From NCBI GenBank assembly GCA_036399775.1, contig DASWMJ010000096.1, positions 70,538-134,537 of the forward strand: a stretch of 64,000 nucleotides of DNA, read 5' to 3'. The notes beneath the pieces were generated by a model. The model was not told where the DNA came from. It worked only from the letters and a program-made list of their open reading frames with translations, and searched no databases. The position numbers were made by a program, and so were the translations under genes. This document shows, piece after piece, positions 23,451 through 31,108 of this stretch (positions are counted from its first letter, which is position 1; each line of letters opens with the position of its first letter). The stretch comes from JADMIH01 sp036399775 (lineage in GTDB: Bacteria; Chloroflexota; Chloroflexia; QHBQ01; JADMIH01).

Positions 23451-24730
23451 AACTTCAGGAATTCATCCGCCACTCGGTCTGAGAAGGCAGGGTCGTTGAT
23501 GTGGGTTTCTACAGTGATTAGGGGAATGTCTTTTCGCAGATTGGATTGGAGCGCGTCAAGAAAAGCGGCGTCGGCTTCGGGGTCCCAGAAAGCGCCGCCT
23601 GGGACGTTGGGGATGGAGAGGCCGCTTGTGGGCACCACTACCGCCAGTGGCCCGCGTGCTTCGTTCAGCTTGCGGGCCATTATCCGGCCTACTTCCACCA
23701 TCTCTTCTTTCGTCAGGCGAACCAACGTGAACTCAGGGTTGTGGTAGTAGGCGGGGCGGCCCTTGAGACGATCGGGCACCTCGTCGCGCCGCCCCTGCAC
23801 GGTGAAGTCAACGCAGCCAGGCACGACCACCTGGGGCAGCCCCAACGCGCCCACTCGCTCAAGCCTCCTGTCGCCCGCCGCGTGGAAGCCGCCCACCAGT
23901 TGGTCGGATAGCTCGTCGGTGGTGAAGTCAATCACACCCACAAACATCCCCTGCCCGGCAAGCTCCTCCATCGCGGGCCCACCTACCCCGTTCGAGTGGA
24001 ATATCACCGCCTCCATACCATGCTCAGACAGCCTATCCTTGATATGCATCACAGCCTTAGTCGTGTTACCAAGCATAGTAATCGCCACGTACCTGAGTGT
24101 CGGGTGTTGGGTGTTGGGTGTTATTGCTCCTGATCCTTGCCCTCTAATCACTGACCACTGACCATCGATCACTGACCACTGACCACTCGCCCCATACTTC
24201 ACCATCCCCACGATGGCAGCCGCCGCGTTGTCGAATACTGCCACGCTGACCGGGTTGATGCCCAGGATGTCTATGACCGAATGGACGACCATAATGTCTT
24301 TGGTGCCGACGAGCGGGCCGAAGTGGCGCTTGCCGGAGGCAATGGGGGTGATTATCACTTTGGGCACGCCTATGGGCAAGGCTTTCATGGCAGCCGCGCC
24401 CAGCACCGCGCCCTCGGCCCCACCCAGGCATATCACCCCATGTACTTTGCCCTCCTGGTAGAGCCTGAGCGTCGTTTCCCGTACGCCCTCTTTCATCCGC
24501 TCGACTGCCAGGCCGCGCGTGCCTGCGTTCCTTAGCTCATCTATGGTAGAGCCTGCGGCTATGGCTACCTCTGCCCGCGTGATGTCGGGCACGATGTCCA
24601 TCGGCTCCCCCAGCACGCCTGAGTCGAGCACGAGCGTAGCCACGCCCAGCGCCCGTATGCGGTCGCGCACGTAGGCTATCTCGCGCCCTTTGGTGTCAAG
24701 CGTGCCTATGAGGAGGACAGTCGGGTTCAT
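23411..24730 (-). CDS. Tm-1-like ATP-binding protein (UPF0261), with repeat-encoded linker
   Basis: The 439-residue protein has the two-domain layout of the UPF0261/Tm-1 family: VLLIGTLDTKGREIAYVRDR near the start, ICLGGAEGAVLGAAAMKALP (about 99-118) and, in the second domain, VIFHSNGVGGPAMEELA (about 238-254) and VVVPGCVDFTVQGRRDEVP. In plants the N-terminal domain of Tm-1 binds ATP and a viral replicase; bacterial roles are unclear, though the genes cluster with TIM-barrel partners as here. The linker between domains (about residues 181-213) is translated heptamer repeat, and so are the final residues. Confidence 0.87.
   Translation of the reverse strand: MNPTVLLIGTLDTKGREIAYVRDRIRALGVATLVLDSGVLGEPMDIVPDITRAEVAIAAGSTIDELRNAGTRGLAVERMKEGVRETTLRLYQEGKVHGVICLGGAEGAVLGAAAMKALPIGVPKVIITPIASGKRHFGPLVGTKDIMVVHSVIDILGINPVSVAVFDNAAAAIVGMVKYGASGQWSVIDGQWSVIRGQGSGAITPNTQHPTLRYVAITMLGNTTKAVMHIKDRLSEHGMEAVIFHSNGVGGPAMEELAGQGMFVGVIDFTTDELSDQLVGGFHAAGDRRLERVGALGLPQVVVPGCVDFTVQGRRDEVPDRLKGRPAYYHNPEFTLVRLTKEEMVEVGRIMARKLNEARGPLAVVVPTSGLSIPNVPGGAFWDPEADAAFLDALQSNLRKDIPLITVETHINDPAFSDRVADEFLKLVTSGQWSVTGGW
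24094..24188. repeat. Heptamer arrays inside the Tm-1-like gene
   Basis: Two array types lie in the coding sequence: GTGTTGG/GTGTCGG units at 24096-24120 and ACTGACC/ACTGATC-like units at 24128-24186. Both are read through in frame and encode GQWSV- and PNTQHP-type residues. Confidence 0.88.
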
Positions 24731-24735
24731 CTATC

Positions 24736-25674
24736 TCACTTGCCCACGCGGAAGTTTGGCTCGTAACGCTCCGGCACCCCTGCCTCTTTCATGGCCTTGC
24801 GCAGAGTGTTGGCCGACACTTCCACGAGCCACGAATAAAACTCGTCCGACAGCACGCCTGAACCGTGATCCTCGATGAACTTGAGCTGCTCTGCGGTTAG
24901 CTCGGCCTCTGCCGTGCCGCGCGCGTTCTTGTAGGGGTTGGCGGGCGTGCGGTCGAGCGGGGCGACGAACTCCACTGTAAGGGCGTTGTCGTAGCCTGCC
25001 TGCGCGAGCGTTTTCACCAGTTTCGTCCAATCGTAGTCGCCCTGCCCACAGGCCATACGGTTGTTGTCGGCTACGTGGAAGGCCACCAGCTTACTACCTG
25101 TATTGAGGATCGCCTGGTGCAGATCGGACTCCTCGATGTTGATGTGGAAGGCGTCCAGGCACACACCGCAGTTAGGCCCGACCTCCTGGGCCAGAAGCAG
25201 CGCCTGGTCATGGCGGTTGAGGAAGTTCGTCTCGAAGCGGTTGAGCGGCTCAAGGCCGATAACCACGCCTTCCTGCTCCGAGTGCGCATAAACTTCGCGC
25301 AACCCCTCGACTGCCCATTTCCACTCCTGCTCCGGCGTATCCATAGCCTTGACCTTGCCCACCTCCGACGGCACTATGGTCATCTCTCGCCCTTCAAGCT
25401 CCTTCACCATAGTGATGCAGTCCTTCAGGTACTGCACGCTGCTCTCACGCACCGCCGCGTCGGCATGTATAAGGTCGCGCCCCGCGAACATGAGCGACAC
25501 CGACCCCCAGCACCTGACGCCGTTCTCCTGCAACAGTTGCCGCAGCGCCTTCGTGTCGCTGTAAAGCTCCGGGTCGCCCGCGATCTCTATGCTCTCATAC
25601 CCATATTTAGCAAGCCGCCGTATCGTGATGTCTATCGGTTCAGCCCTCATCCAGTTATGCATCGACAGAAACAT
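24736..25674 (-). CDS. Sugar phosphate isomerase/epimerase (TIM barrel)
   Basis: The 312-residue protein has the same fold type as the gene at 21002: YGYESIEIAGDPELYSD (about 24-40), VIGLEPLNRFETNFLN (about 139-154), CGVCLDAFHINIEESDL (about 169-185), LVAFHVADNNRM (about 198-209) and ALTVEFVAPLD (about 234-244). Glu144, Asp176, His202 and Glu238 (approximate) would bind the metal, as in D-tagatose/D-psicose 3-epimerases and IolI. AGGAGG precedes the ATG. It is immediately followed by the Tm-1-like gene (five bases), a linkage seen repeatedly with these proteins. Confidence 0.88.
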   Translation of the reverse strand: MFLSMHNWMRAEPIDITIRRLAKYGYESIEIAGDPELYSDTKALRQLLQENGVRCWGSVSLMFAGRDLIHADAAVRESSVQYLKDCITMVKELEGREMTIVPSEVGKVKAMDTPEQEWKWAVEGLREVYAHSEQEGVVIGLEPLNRFETNFLNRHDQALLLAQEVGPNCGVCLDAFHINIEESDLHQAILNTGSKLVAFHVADNNRMACGQGDYDWTKLVKTLAQAGYDNALTVEFVAPLDRTPANPYKNARGTAEAELTAEQLKFIEDHGSGVLSDEFYSWLVEVSANTLRKAMKEAGVPERYEPNFRVGK

Positions 25675-25696
25675 TTATTACCTCCTTGATAAGACT

Positions 25697-25759
25697 CGTA
25701 AAACGTATTGCGTAAGTTACTCAGCACTCGGAACTCGGTACTCGGTACTCGGTACTCGC
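25697..25759. repeat. Heptamer array (CTCGGTA)
   Basis: A GCGTATT-like pair (25702-25712) leads into CTCGGAA/CTCGGTA units at 25727-25757. The array codes for the last residues (VPSTEYRVPSAE) of the Fe-S protein. The same CTCGGTA unit occurs at 14213-14257. Confidence 0.85.
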
Positions 25760-26865
25760 TCCGCCACCAACTCGATTAGATTCACCACAGGCATCTCCTC
25801 CGCGTACTTTGACAGGTGGGCGGCGCAACAGGGATCTTCGGTCAGGAGCATGTTTGCGCCTGCCGCTCGTGCCTCGGCTATTCTTGCTTGCGCCAGGCTC
25901 TCCGCTAGCTCTACCTGGGTGAACTCGAAGCCGCCTATCGCGCCACAGGGGGAGGCGTGTCTCTCCTTCCAGAAAAGCTCGCCTGACTTGTAGCCTGTCA
26001 GAGCTTCGACCAGAGTGCGCGTTGGGGCGGCGGTCTCCAGCAGGCGTGGGGTGTGGCATGGGTCGTGGTAGACCGCGCCGCTCAGGTCGCGCGCTTCGAG
26101 CCGCAAGTCGCCCTGCTCCACCATCCCGGCCAGCCATGCAGCGAACTCCATCACCTGCAACTCTTCCGGGACCGCCACGCCTATTTCCGGGTAGACGTTC
26201 TTGAATGCGTGGGCATCTTCCTTTGAGAGAGTTATTATCTGCGTGACCCCGGCGGCGCTGATTTCATCTAGCGTCTGCTGCGCGAGCTTCCGCGCCATAT
26301 CCCACAACCCAACCGTATAAGGCAGGTACACGCTCGACCGCCCCATGCTGAGTAAGGTATACTCATATCCCATCGCGTTTAGCAGAGTTTGGGCTGCCTC
26401 TACGGTCTGCGGACGGCCAAAGCGAGTGGCAGCCCCTACGAATAGTCCCACGCAGCTAGAAGCATCCTTTCCCCCGTCACTTACCCTTCCCTCTGCATCA
26501 TCCCCCTCCGATACCTCCCCATAAGGATTCCCCCACAGCCGCAACTTCTCTTCCATCTCCACAACACTCTGAGGCATGGCTCCCTCTTTGACCACAGCCG
26601 CACGGGCAGCTACTATGGTCGCTGGCAGTGGCCGGTCTGTAGCGCAGTTCGCCTGGCACAGCCCACAATCGGCGCACTTGTACAGCGTGTCCACAGTCTC
26701 CTCATTCCACCCCACAAGCCCCCTATCAACCGAGGCGATCAACAGCGCCCACCCATGCGGCGAAGTAGCCTCCCGCTTGGTCACGCGCTCGACGGGGCAC
26801 ACATGCCTGCACATCAGGCAATACCTGTCGCCGTCGTATATGGGCTTGTAGTCTTTTAGCTCCAT
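25717..26865 (-). CDS. (Fe-S)-binding oxidoreductase subunit
   Basis: The 382-residue protein has two 4Fe-4S clusters, CLMCRHVCPVE (about 17-27) and CADCGLCQANC (about 64-74), then two CCG-type domains: YHDPCHTPRLLE (about 282-293) and HASPCGAIGGFEF with a final TEDPCCAAHL. This layout is that of GlcF/LutA/HdrD-type electron-transfer subunits. The next gene encodes an FAD-linked oxidase, so the two probably form a D-2-hydroxyacid dehydrogenase complex distinct from GlcDEF. The ATG at 26865 follows GGAGAGGAA; a longer frame begins at 26895 without support. Confidence 0.87.
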   Translation of the reverse strand: MELKDYKPIYDGDRYCLMCRHVCPVERVTKREATSPHGWALLIASVDRGLVGWNEETVDTLYKCADCGLCQANCATDRPLPATIVAARAAVVKEGAMPQSVVEMEEKLRLWGNPYGEVSEGDDAEGRVSDGGKDASSCVGLFVGAATRFGRPQTVEAAQTLLNAMGYEYTLLSMGRSSVYLPYTVGLWDMARKLAQQTLDEISAAGVTQIITLSKEDAHAFKNVYPEIGVAVPEELQVMEFAAWLAGMVEQGDLRLEARDLSGAVYHDPCHTPRLLETAAPTRTLVEALTGYKSGELFWKERHASPCGAIGGFEFTQVELAESLAQARIAEARAAGANMLLTEDPCCAAHLSKYAEEMPVVNLIELVAERVPSTEYRVPSAE

Positions 26866-26893
26866 TTCCTCTCCGGGTCCGGTTGCCTGCCCC

Positions 26894-26937
26894 AAATTCC
26901 AAAACTCACAATCTAAAATCGAAGATCTAAAATTTAC
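26894..26937. repeat. Short heptamer region (TCTAAAA)
   Basis: Units CCAAATT, CCAAAAC, TCTAAAA and relatives lie between the Fe-S gene and the FAD oxidase gene. Confidence 0.65.
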
Positions 26938-28382
26938 TAGCCCGTGCTAAACCCCATTTTCCCCGGATTCATAATCCCCCTCGGATCAAGCGTGTGCTTG
27001 AGCTTCTCCAACGCAGGCCAGGCGGTGCCGTACTGTTCAGGCATCAGGCGGCCCAGCTTGAAACCTATCCCGTGATGCTCATTCAGCATCCCCCCATTCG
27101 CCAGGGAGGTTCGAGCGGCTACCGTCCATATCCTGTTGTGAAGTTGCAGCGCGGCGTGTGGGTCCTGCGGCGGCTCGTCTATAATGAAGCGGTCGTACAC
27201 CATCACGCCCCATGGGAACCAGTGTGAGAAATGGGCGATATAGCGCGCCCCCCACTCCTCGAAGCCCTGCTCAATGGCCTCTTTCTTCGCGTAATAAAGC
27301 CGCTCGATATTGTCGAAAGTGGTCACGGTCTCGATAGTGCCGTACATCTTAGGCAGGCTCAGCCCCAGCGGCGGGTAGTAGAAGTCGTAGCGATGCTCCC
27401 ACCAGTGCTCCGCCGACTCCGGCCCCAGGTCCCGCCCCCCATACTCCCCGCAAATCCTCATCGCCCTGGCAAGCTGCGCGCTGGCAATCTCCTCGTACCC
27501 GTCGAACACCAGCACCATGTACGCGCCCTCCAAATCGAGGTTGAGCACGCGCTTGATGAGCGAGACTGTAGAAGCCCTGTCGTACAGCCTTATCACCGCA
27601 GGCTGCAAGCGCGACAGCATAATCTCGCGCCCAGCTTCCAGAGCATCGTGCAAATCATCGAACAGCACCGCCCCGAAGACCCTGCTCTCCGGCAACCTCT
27701 CTATCTGGAACGTGACCTCGGTAATCACGGCCATTGTGCCCTCAGAGCCGATGAGCAGGTTCATCAGCATCGGCCCTGAAGCGTGGCTGGGCACCGGCGG
27801 CGTGTTGATAATTGTCCCATCGGGCAACACGGCCCCAATCGAAAGCACAAGGTCCTCTGCCTTACCATACTTGGTGGAGATGACCCCCGACCCGCGAGCC
27901 GCCACGTACCCGCCCACAGTGGCCGCGTTAGCCGACGACGGGTAGTGTGGCAGCGTCAGCCCGCGTTCGTTCAGCGCCATCTCCAACACCGACCCTATCA
28001 CGCCCGCCTGCGCCGTGACGGTAAGTGAGTTCTCATTGATGTCGAGTATCTTGTCCAGCCGCTTGAGGTCGAGCAGGATACCGCCGTAGATGGGTGCCGC
28101 GCCCCCCTGCGTGCCCGACCCCCCGCCCCACGGCACGACAGGCACCCGGTGCCTACCCGCCACCTTCAATATCGCGGAAATCTCCTCCGCCGACTCCGGG
28201 TGTACCACGCAATCCGGGCTGGGCGGCGTCATAGCCCTATCGAGCCACATCTGTGGCATCCACGACCAATCCGTAGAGTAAACCAGCTTGTCTGACTCGC
28301 GCACGGACAGCCGCCCCTCGCCCACAATGTCGGCAAGCTCGGTAAGCACCATTTCAAATGCCAGGTCGTCTCGTGTGTTCAT
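26937..28382 (-). CDS. FAD-binding oxidase, AGPS/D-2-hydroxyacid dehydrogenase type
   Basis: The 481-residue flavoprotein of the VAO family has VVPWGGGSGTQGGAAP (about 82-97), VGGYVAARGSGVISTKYG (about 154-171) and GSEGTMAVITEV (about 213-224) binding FAD, and ends with HHGIGFKLGRLM and DPRGIMNPGKMG. The residues ARGSG...KYG and the late LxHHGxG pattern resemble alkyldihydroxyacetone-phosphate synthase, but bacterial homologues near an Fe-S subunit usually oxidise D-2-hydroxyacids or sugar acids. Substrate unresolved. Its gene is adjacent to and co-directional with the Fe-S subunit gene. Confidence 0.87.
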   Translation of the reverse strand: MNTRDDLAFEMVLTELADIVGEGRLSVRESDKLVYSTDWSWMPQMWLDRAMTPPSPDCVVHPESAEEISAILKVAGRHRVPVVPWGGGSGTQGGAAPIYGGILLDLKRLDKILDINENSLTVTAQAGVIGSVLEMALNERGLTLPHYPSSANAATVGGYVAARGSGVISTKYGKAEDLVLSIGAVLPDGTIINTPPVPSHASGPMLMNLLIGSEGTMAVITEVTFQIERLPESRVFGAVLFDDLHDALEAGREIMLSRLQPAVIRLYDRASTVSLIKRVLNLDLEGAYMVLVFDGYEEIASAQLARAMRICGEYGGRDLGPESAEHWWEHRYDFYYPPLGLSLPKMYGTIETVTTFDNIERLYYAKKEAIEQGFEEWGARYIAHFSHWFPWGVMVYDRFIIDEPPQDPHAALQLHNRIWTVAARTSLANGGMLNEHHGIGFKLGRLMPEQYGTAWPALEKLKHTLDPRGIMNPGKMGFSTG

Positions 28383-28383
28383 A

Positions 28384-28417
28384 GAAGTCAGAAATCAGAA
28401 GTTAGAAGCTAGAAACC
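28384..28417. repeat. Heptamer array (AGAAGTT/AGAAATC)
   Basis: Units AGAAGTC, AGAAATC, AGAAGTT, AGAAGCT and AGAAACC follow each other just upstream of the FAD oxidase start. The same unit type recurs at 60309-60345 between argC and argD. Confidence 0.85.
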
Positions 28418-28486
28418 CACTTTCACCACTTGTATGCACTACCGTCCTACCGGCAAGATAGCCAGGGGTAGGCCGCTCCCACTCTC

Positions 28487-28613
28487 CTTGTCATTCTGAG
28501 CGAAGCGAAGAATCTCGTCCCTCGCTTATTAGCTCGGGTAACGTAGAAATGAGAGAATGAAGGCAAGAGGATGCGCGAGGGACGAGATTCTTCGCTTCGC
28601 TCAGAATGACAGG
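28487..28613. repeat. TTGTCATTCTGAGC-type inverted repeat, intact copy
   Basis: Starts TTGTCATTCTGAGCGAAGCG and ends with its complement; arms of about 37 bp (including GAAGAATCTCGTCCCTCGC) flank a middle of about 50 bases. It is the uninterrupted version of the element at 11587-11870. The 360-base gap between 28382 and 28742 holds only this and heptamer arrays. Confidence 0.9.
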
Positions 28614-28691
28614 GTTTGCTTTTCTTGCTTGCCCCACGCTATCCTTTCGGTACAGCATTAGCCTCATGGTTCTCCTTACTGAACATTCAGC

Positions 28692-28746
28692 CTCTAAACT
28701 CCCAAACTAACAATCTAAAATCCAAAATCGGAAATCCAAAATCAAA
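28692..28746. repeat. Heptamer array (TCTAAAA/TCCAAAA)
   Basis: Units CTCTAAA, CTCCCAA, TCTAAAA, TCCAAAA and TCGGAAA run to the stop codon of the ATPase gene. Confidence 0.75.
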
Positions 28747-29824
28747 GGATAGCCTGGTCGCTCTTCGGGTCGAACAGGTGGATGCGCTGGCGGTTGATAC
28801 CCATGTAGACACGTTCGCCGGGCTGCACCATAAACGTAGGTGGTGTCTTAATGCGTACTATGCTCGTGCCCAGCTTCACCTCATAAATATTGCGGTCACC
28901 CAACGGCTCTATCGCGTAGACTTCGCCCGGCAGATCGCCGTGTTGCTCCTGGACCCTCAAAGCGATGTCCTCTGGCCGCACCCCAAGCACTACATTCCCG
29001 ATACCCGCCTTCTTGATAGCATCGCGGGCCGGGCCGGGTATGGTCAGCACCCAGCCTTCTGCTGTGAGGGCCGCATCGTCGCCTGCCAGGTTGCAATCCA
29101 GCATGTTCATGGTGGGGCTGCCGATGAAGCTGGCGACGAAGCGGTTTACCGGGTGGTCGTAGATGTTTTCGGGCGTATCCATCTGCTGCAACACGCCCTT
29201 GTTCAGCACCGCTATTCGGTCGGCAAGCGACAGCGCCTCAAGCTGGTCGTTAGTCACGTAAAAGAACGTCGTATCGAGGTCGGCGTGGAGGTGCTTCAAC
29301 TCGGTACGCATCTCCACCCGCAGCTTGAAGTCGAGGTTAGTCAGCGGCTCGTCCATCAGGAAAACGCGAGGCTGGCGCACCATCGCCCGGCAGAGTGCCA
29401 CGCGTTGCTGCTCGCCGCCCGATAGCTGCTGAGGCCGCCGTGTCAGCAACCGCTCGATGTGCAGCTTATTGGCTACCTCTCTAACCTTCGCGTCAATCTC
29501 GGACTTCGGCACCTTCCGCGCCTGCAATGGCGAAGCGATATTCTCATACACAGTCTTGCGCGGGTAAAGCGCATATGACTGGAAAACGAACGCCACGTCG
29601 CGCAGAGCAGGGGCTACCGTGTTCATCAATTCGCCATCAAAATGCACCTGCCCCGCCTCCGGCTTCTCCAACCCCGCCACGCATCGCAGGGTAGTAGTCT
29701 TGCCCGCCCCAGACGGCCCAAGCAACACAAGAAACTCCCGGTCAGCAATATCGAGGTTGAAATCGCTGACCGCCGTCACAGCCCCAAATCTCTTAGTCAA
29801 TTCCTTGATAGTCACACGAGCCAC
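28742..29824 (-). CDS. ABC sugar importer ATPase A (H-loop substituted)
   Basis: The 360-residue ATPase is of the UgpC/MalK type: Walker A GPSGAGKTT (36-44), Q-loop Q82, signature LSGGEQQ (134-140), Walker B VFLMDEP with Glu159, and a C-terminal TOBE/OB region from about 235. The H-loop, normally VTHDQ, is VTNDQ, so the switch histidine is Asn192. The gene pairs with a second, different ATPase 160 bases away; together with two permeases and a lipoprotein they form one importer. A repeat element separates the two ATPase genes. Confidence 0.92.
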   Translation of the reverse strand: MARVTIKELTKRFGAVTAVSDFNLDIADREFLVLLGPSGAGKTTTLRCVAGLEKPEAGQVHFDGELMNTVAPALRDVAFVFQSYALYPRKTVYENIASPLQARKVPKSEIDAKVREVANKLHIERLLTRRPQQLSGGEQQRVALCRAMVRQPRVFLMDEPLTNLDFKLRVEMRTELKHLHADLDTTFFYVTNDQLEALSLADRIAVLNKGVLQQMDTPENIYDHPVNRFVASFIGSPTMNMLDCNLAGDDAALTAEGWVLTIPGPARDAIKKAGIGNVVLGVRPEDIALRVQEQHGDLPGEVYAIEPLGDRNIYEVKLGTSIVRIKTPPTFMVQPGERVYMGINRQRIHLFDPKSDQAIL

Positions 29825-29839
29825 AAACTCTATCCCCTT

Positions 29840-29985
29840 TTGCGTATTGCGTATTGCGTATTGCGTATTGCGTATTGCGTATTGCGTAAGACCTCTAATA
29901 ATCTCTGCGGTTCAATCCAATAAATCTTAGTGTTCTTTGTGTCTTTGTGGTTCCAAAAATACGCAATACGCAATACGCAATACGA
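29840..29985. repeat. Composite element: inverted GCGTATT heptamers around a conserved core
   Basis: Seven GCGTATT units in near-perfect tandem (29842-29887), a core at 29926-29954 (CTTAGTGTTCTTTGTGTC), and inverted AATACGC units (29958-29985). It lies between the two ATPase genes. Confidence 0.9.
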
Positions 29986-29986
29986 G

Positions 29987-31072
29987 TCAAAAGATCGCCT
30001 GCTCCGTTCGGCTGTCGAAGACGTGGACGCGATCGGGGTCGAAGGCTACACCCACGTTTTCGCCCACATTGAGGCGCAGCGTGGGCGGCACTTTGGCCCT
30101 GATGATGCGCTCGCCTATCTTCAGGTCGTATATGATCTCATCCCCTAGAGGCTCGCGCACGTATATCTCAGCTTTTAGATCGTTGGCGGTAGGTTGGGTG
30201 ACTATACGCACATCCTCGGAGCGCGCGCCGAACGTCAATTGACCTTCCCGCGCCTGTGGGCTGATCCTGCTGACCTGCCCAGGCGTCAACTTATACGTGA
30301 ACGGCCCCTCCGGGTCGTTGAGAGTGTCGCCCGCGAGCGTGCAGGGCACGAAGTTCATGGGTGGCGTGCCGATGAAACCCGCCACGAATAGCGTCGCCGG
30401 GTGGTTGTACACGTCCAGGGGTGTGCCTACCTGCTGCAACACACCCTGGTGCATGATGGCGATGCGCTGCGACATAGAGAGGGCTTCCGTCTGGTCGTGC
30501 GTCACGTAGACCATCGTGGTGCGCAGCTCCTTTTGCAGCCTCTTCAACTCCACGCGCATATCCCCGCGCAGCTTCGCGTCCAGGTTGGTCAGCGGCTCGT
30601 CCATCAAAAAGACCTGCGGCTGGCGCACCATCGCCCTGCCCAACGCCACGCGCTGCTGCTCGCCCGCGCCCAGCTTGCTCGGCTGACGCTTCAGCAGGTG
30701 CTCTATACGCAGCACCCTGGCGGCCTGCTGCACGCGCTTCTCTATCTCCTGGGTAGGCACTTTCTGCGCTCGCAATGGAAACGCCACGTTGTCATACGCC
30801 GACAGGTGGGGGTAGAGCGCGTAGAACTGAAAGACCATCGCTATATCACGGTCCCCTGGCCGCAGGTCGTTCACCACCCTCTCACCGATGCGTATATCCC
30901 CCGAAGTCTGCCGCTCAAGCCCCGCCACGCACCGCAAAGTGGTAGTCTTGCCGCAGCCCGACGGCCCAAGCAGCGTCAAGAACTCCCCATCCCTGATAAT
31001 CAGGTCCAGGTCCTTGACTGCGTAGAAGTCGCCAAACTTCTTTATCAAATTTTCAATGCGTACTTCAGCCAT
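29987..31072 (-). CDS. ABC sugar importer ATPase B (signature motif substituted)
   Basis: The 361-residue UgpC/MalK-type ATPase has Walker A GPSGCGKTT (36-44), Q-loop Q82, Walker B VFLMDEP with Glu159 and an intact H-loop VTHDQ (His192). Its ABC signature, however, is LGAGEQQ (134-140) instead of LSGGQ/LSGGE. The C-terminal part (about 235-361) is the regulatory OB-fold region with RIIRAKVPPTLRLNVGENVGV. It is similar over its length to ATPase A, suggesting an old duplication and specialisation into a heterodimer. Confidence 0.92.
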   Translation of the reverse strand: MAEVRIENLIKKFGDFYAVKDLDLIIRDGEFLTLLGPSGCGKTTTLRCVAGLERQTSGDIRIGERVVNDLRPGDRDIAMVFQFYALYPHLSAYDNVAFPLRAQKVPTQEIEKRVQQAARVLRIEHLLKRQPSKLGAGEQQRVALGRAMVRQPQVFLMDEPLTNLDAKLRGDMRVELKRLQKELRTTMVYVTHDQTEALSMSQRIAIMHQGVLQQVGTPLDVYNHPATLFVAGFIGTPPMNFVPCTLAGDTLNDPEGPFTYKLTPGQVSRISPQAREGQLTFGARSEDVRIVTQPTANDLKAEIYVREPLGDEIIYDLKIGERIIRAKVPPTLRLNVGENVGVAFDPDRVHVFDSRTEQAIF

Positions 31073-31108
31073 AACTCTCTCGTATTTGGAGATGGTTTCA
31101 AAGTCCAG

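Noticed and set aside
29840..29985. Heptamer arrays as CRISPR
   Set aside because: Units are 7 bp, follow each other without spacers, and no cas genes are present.
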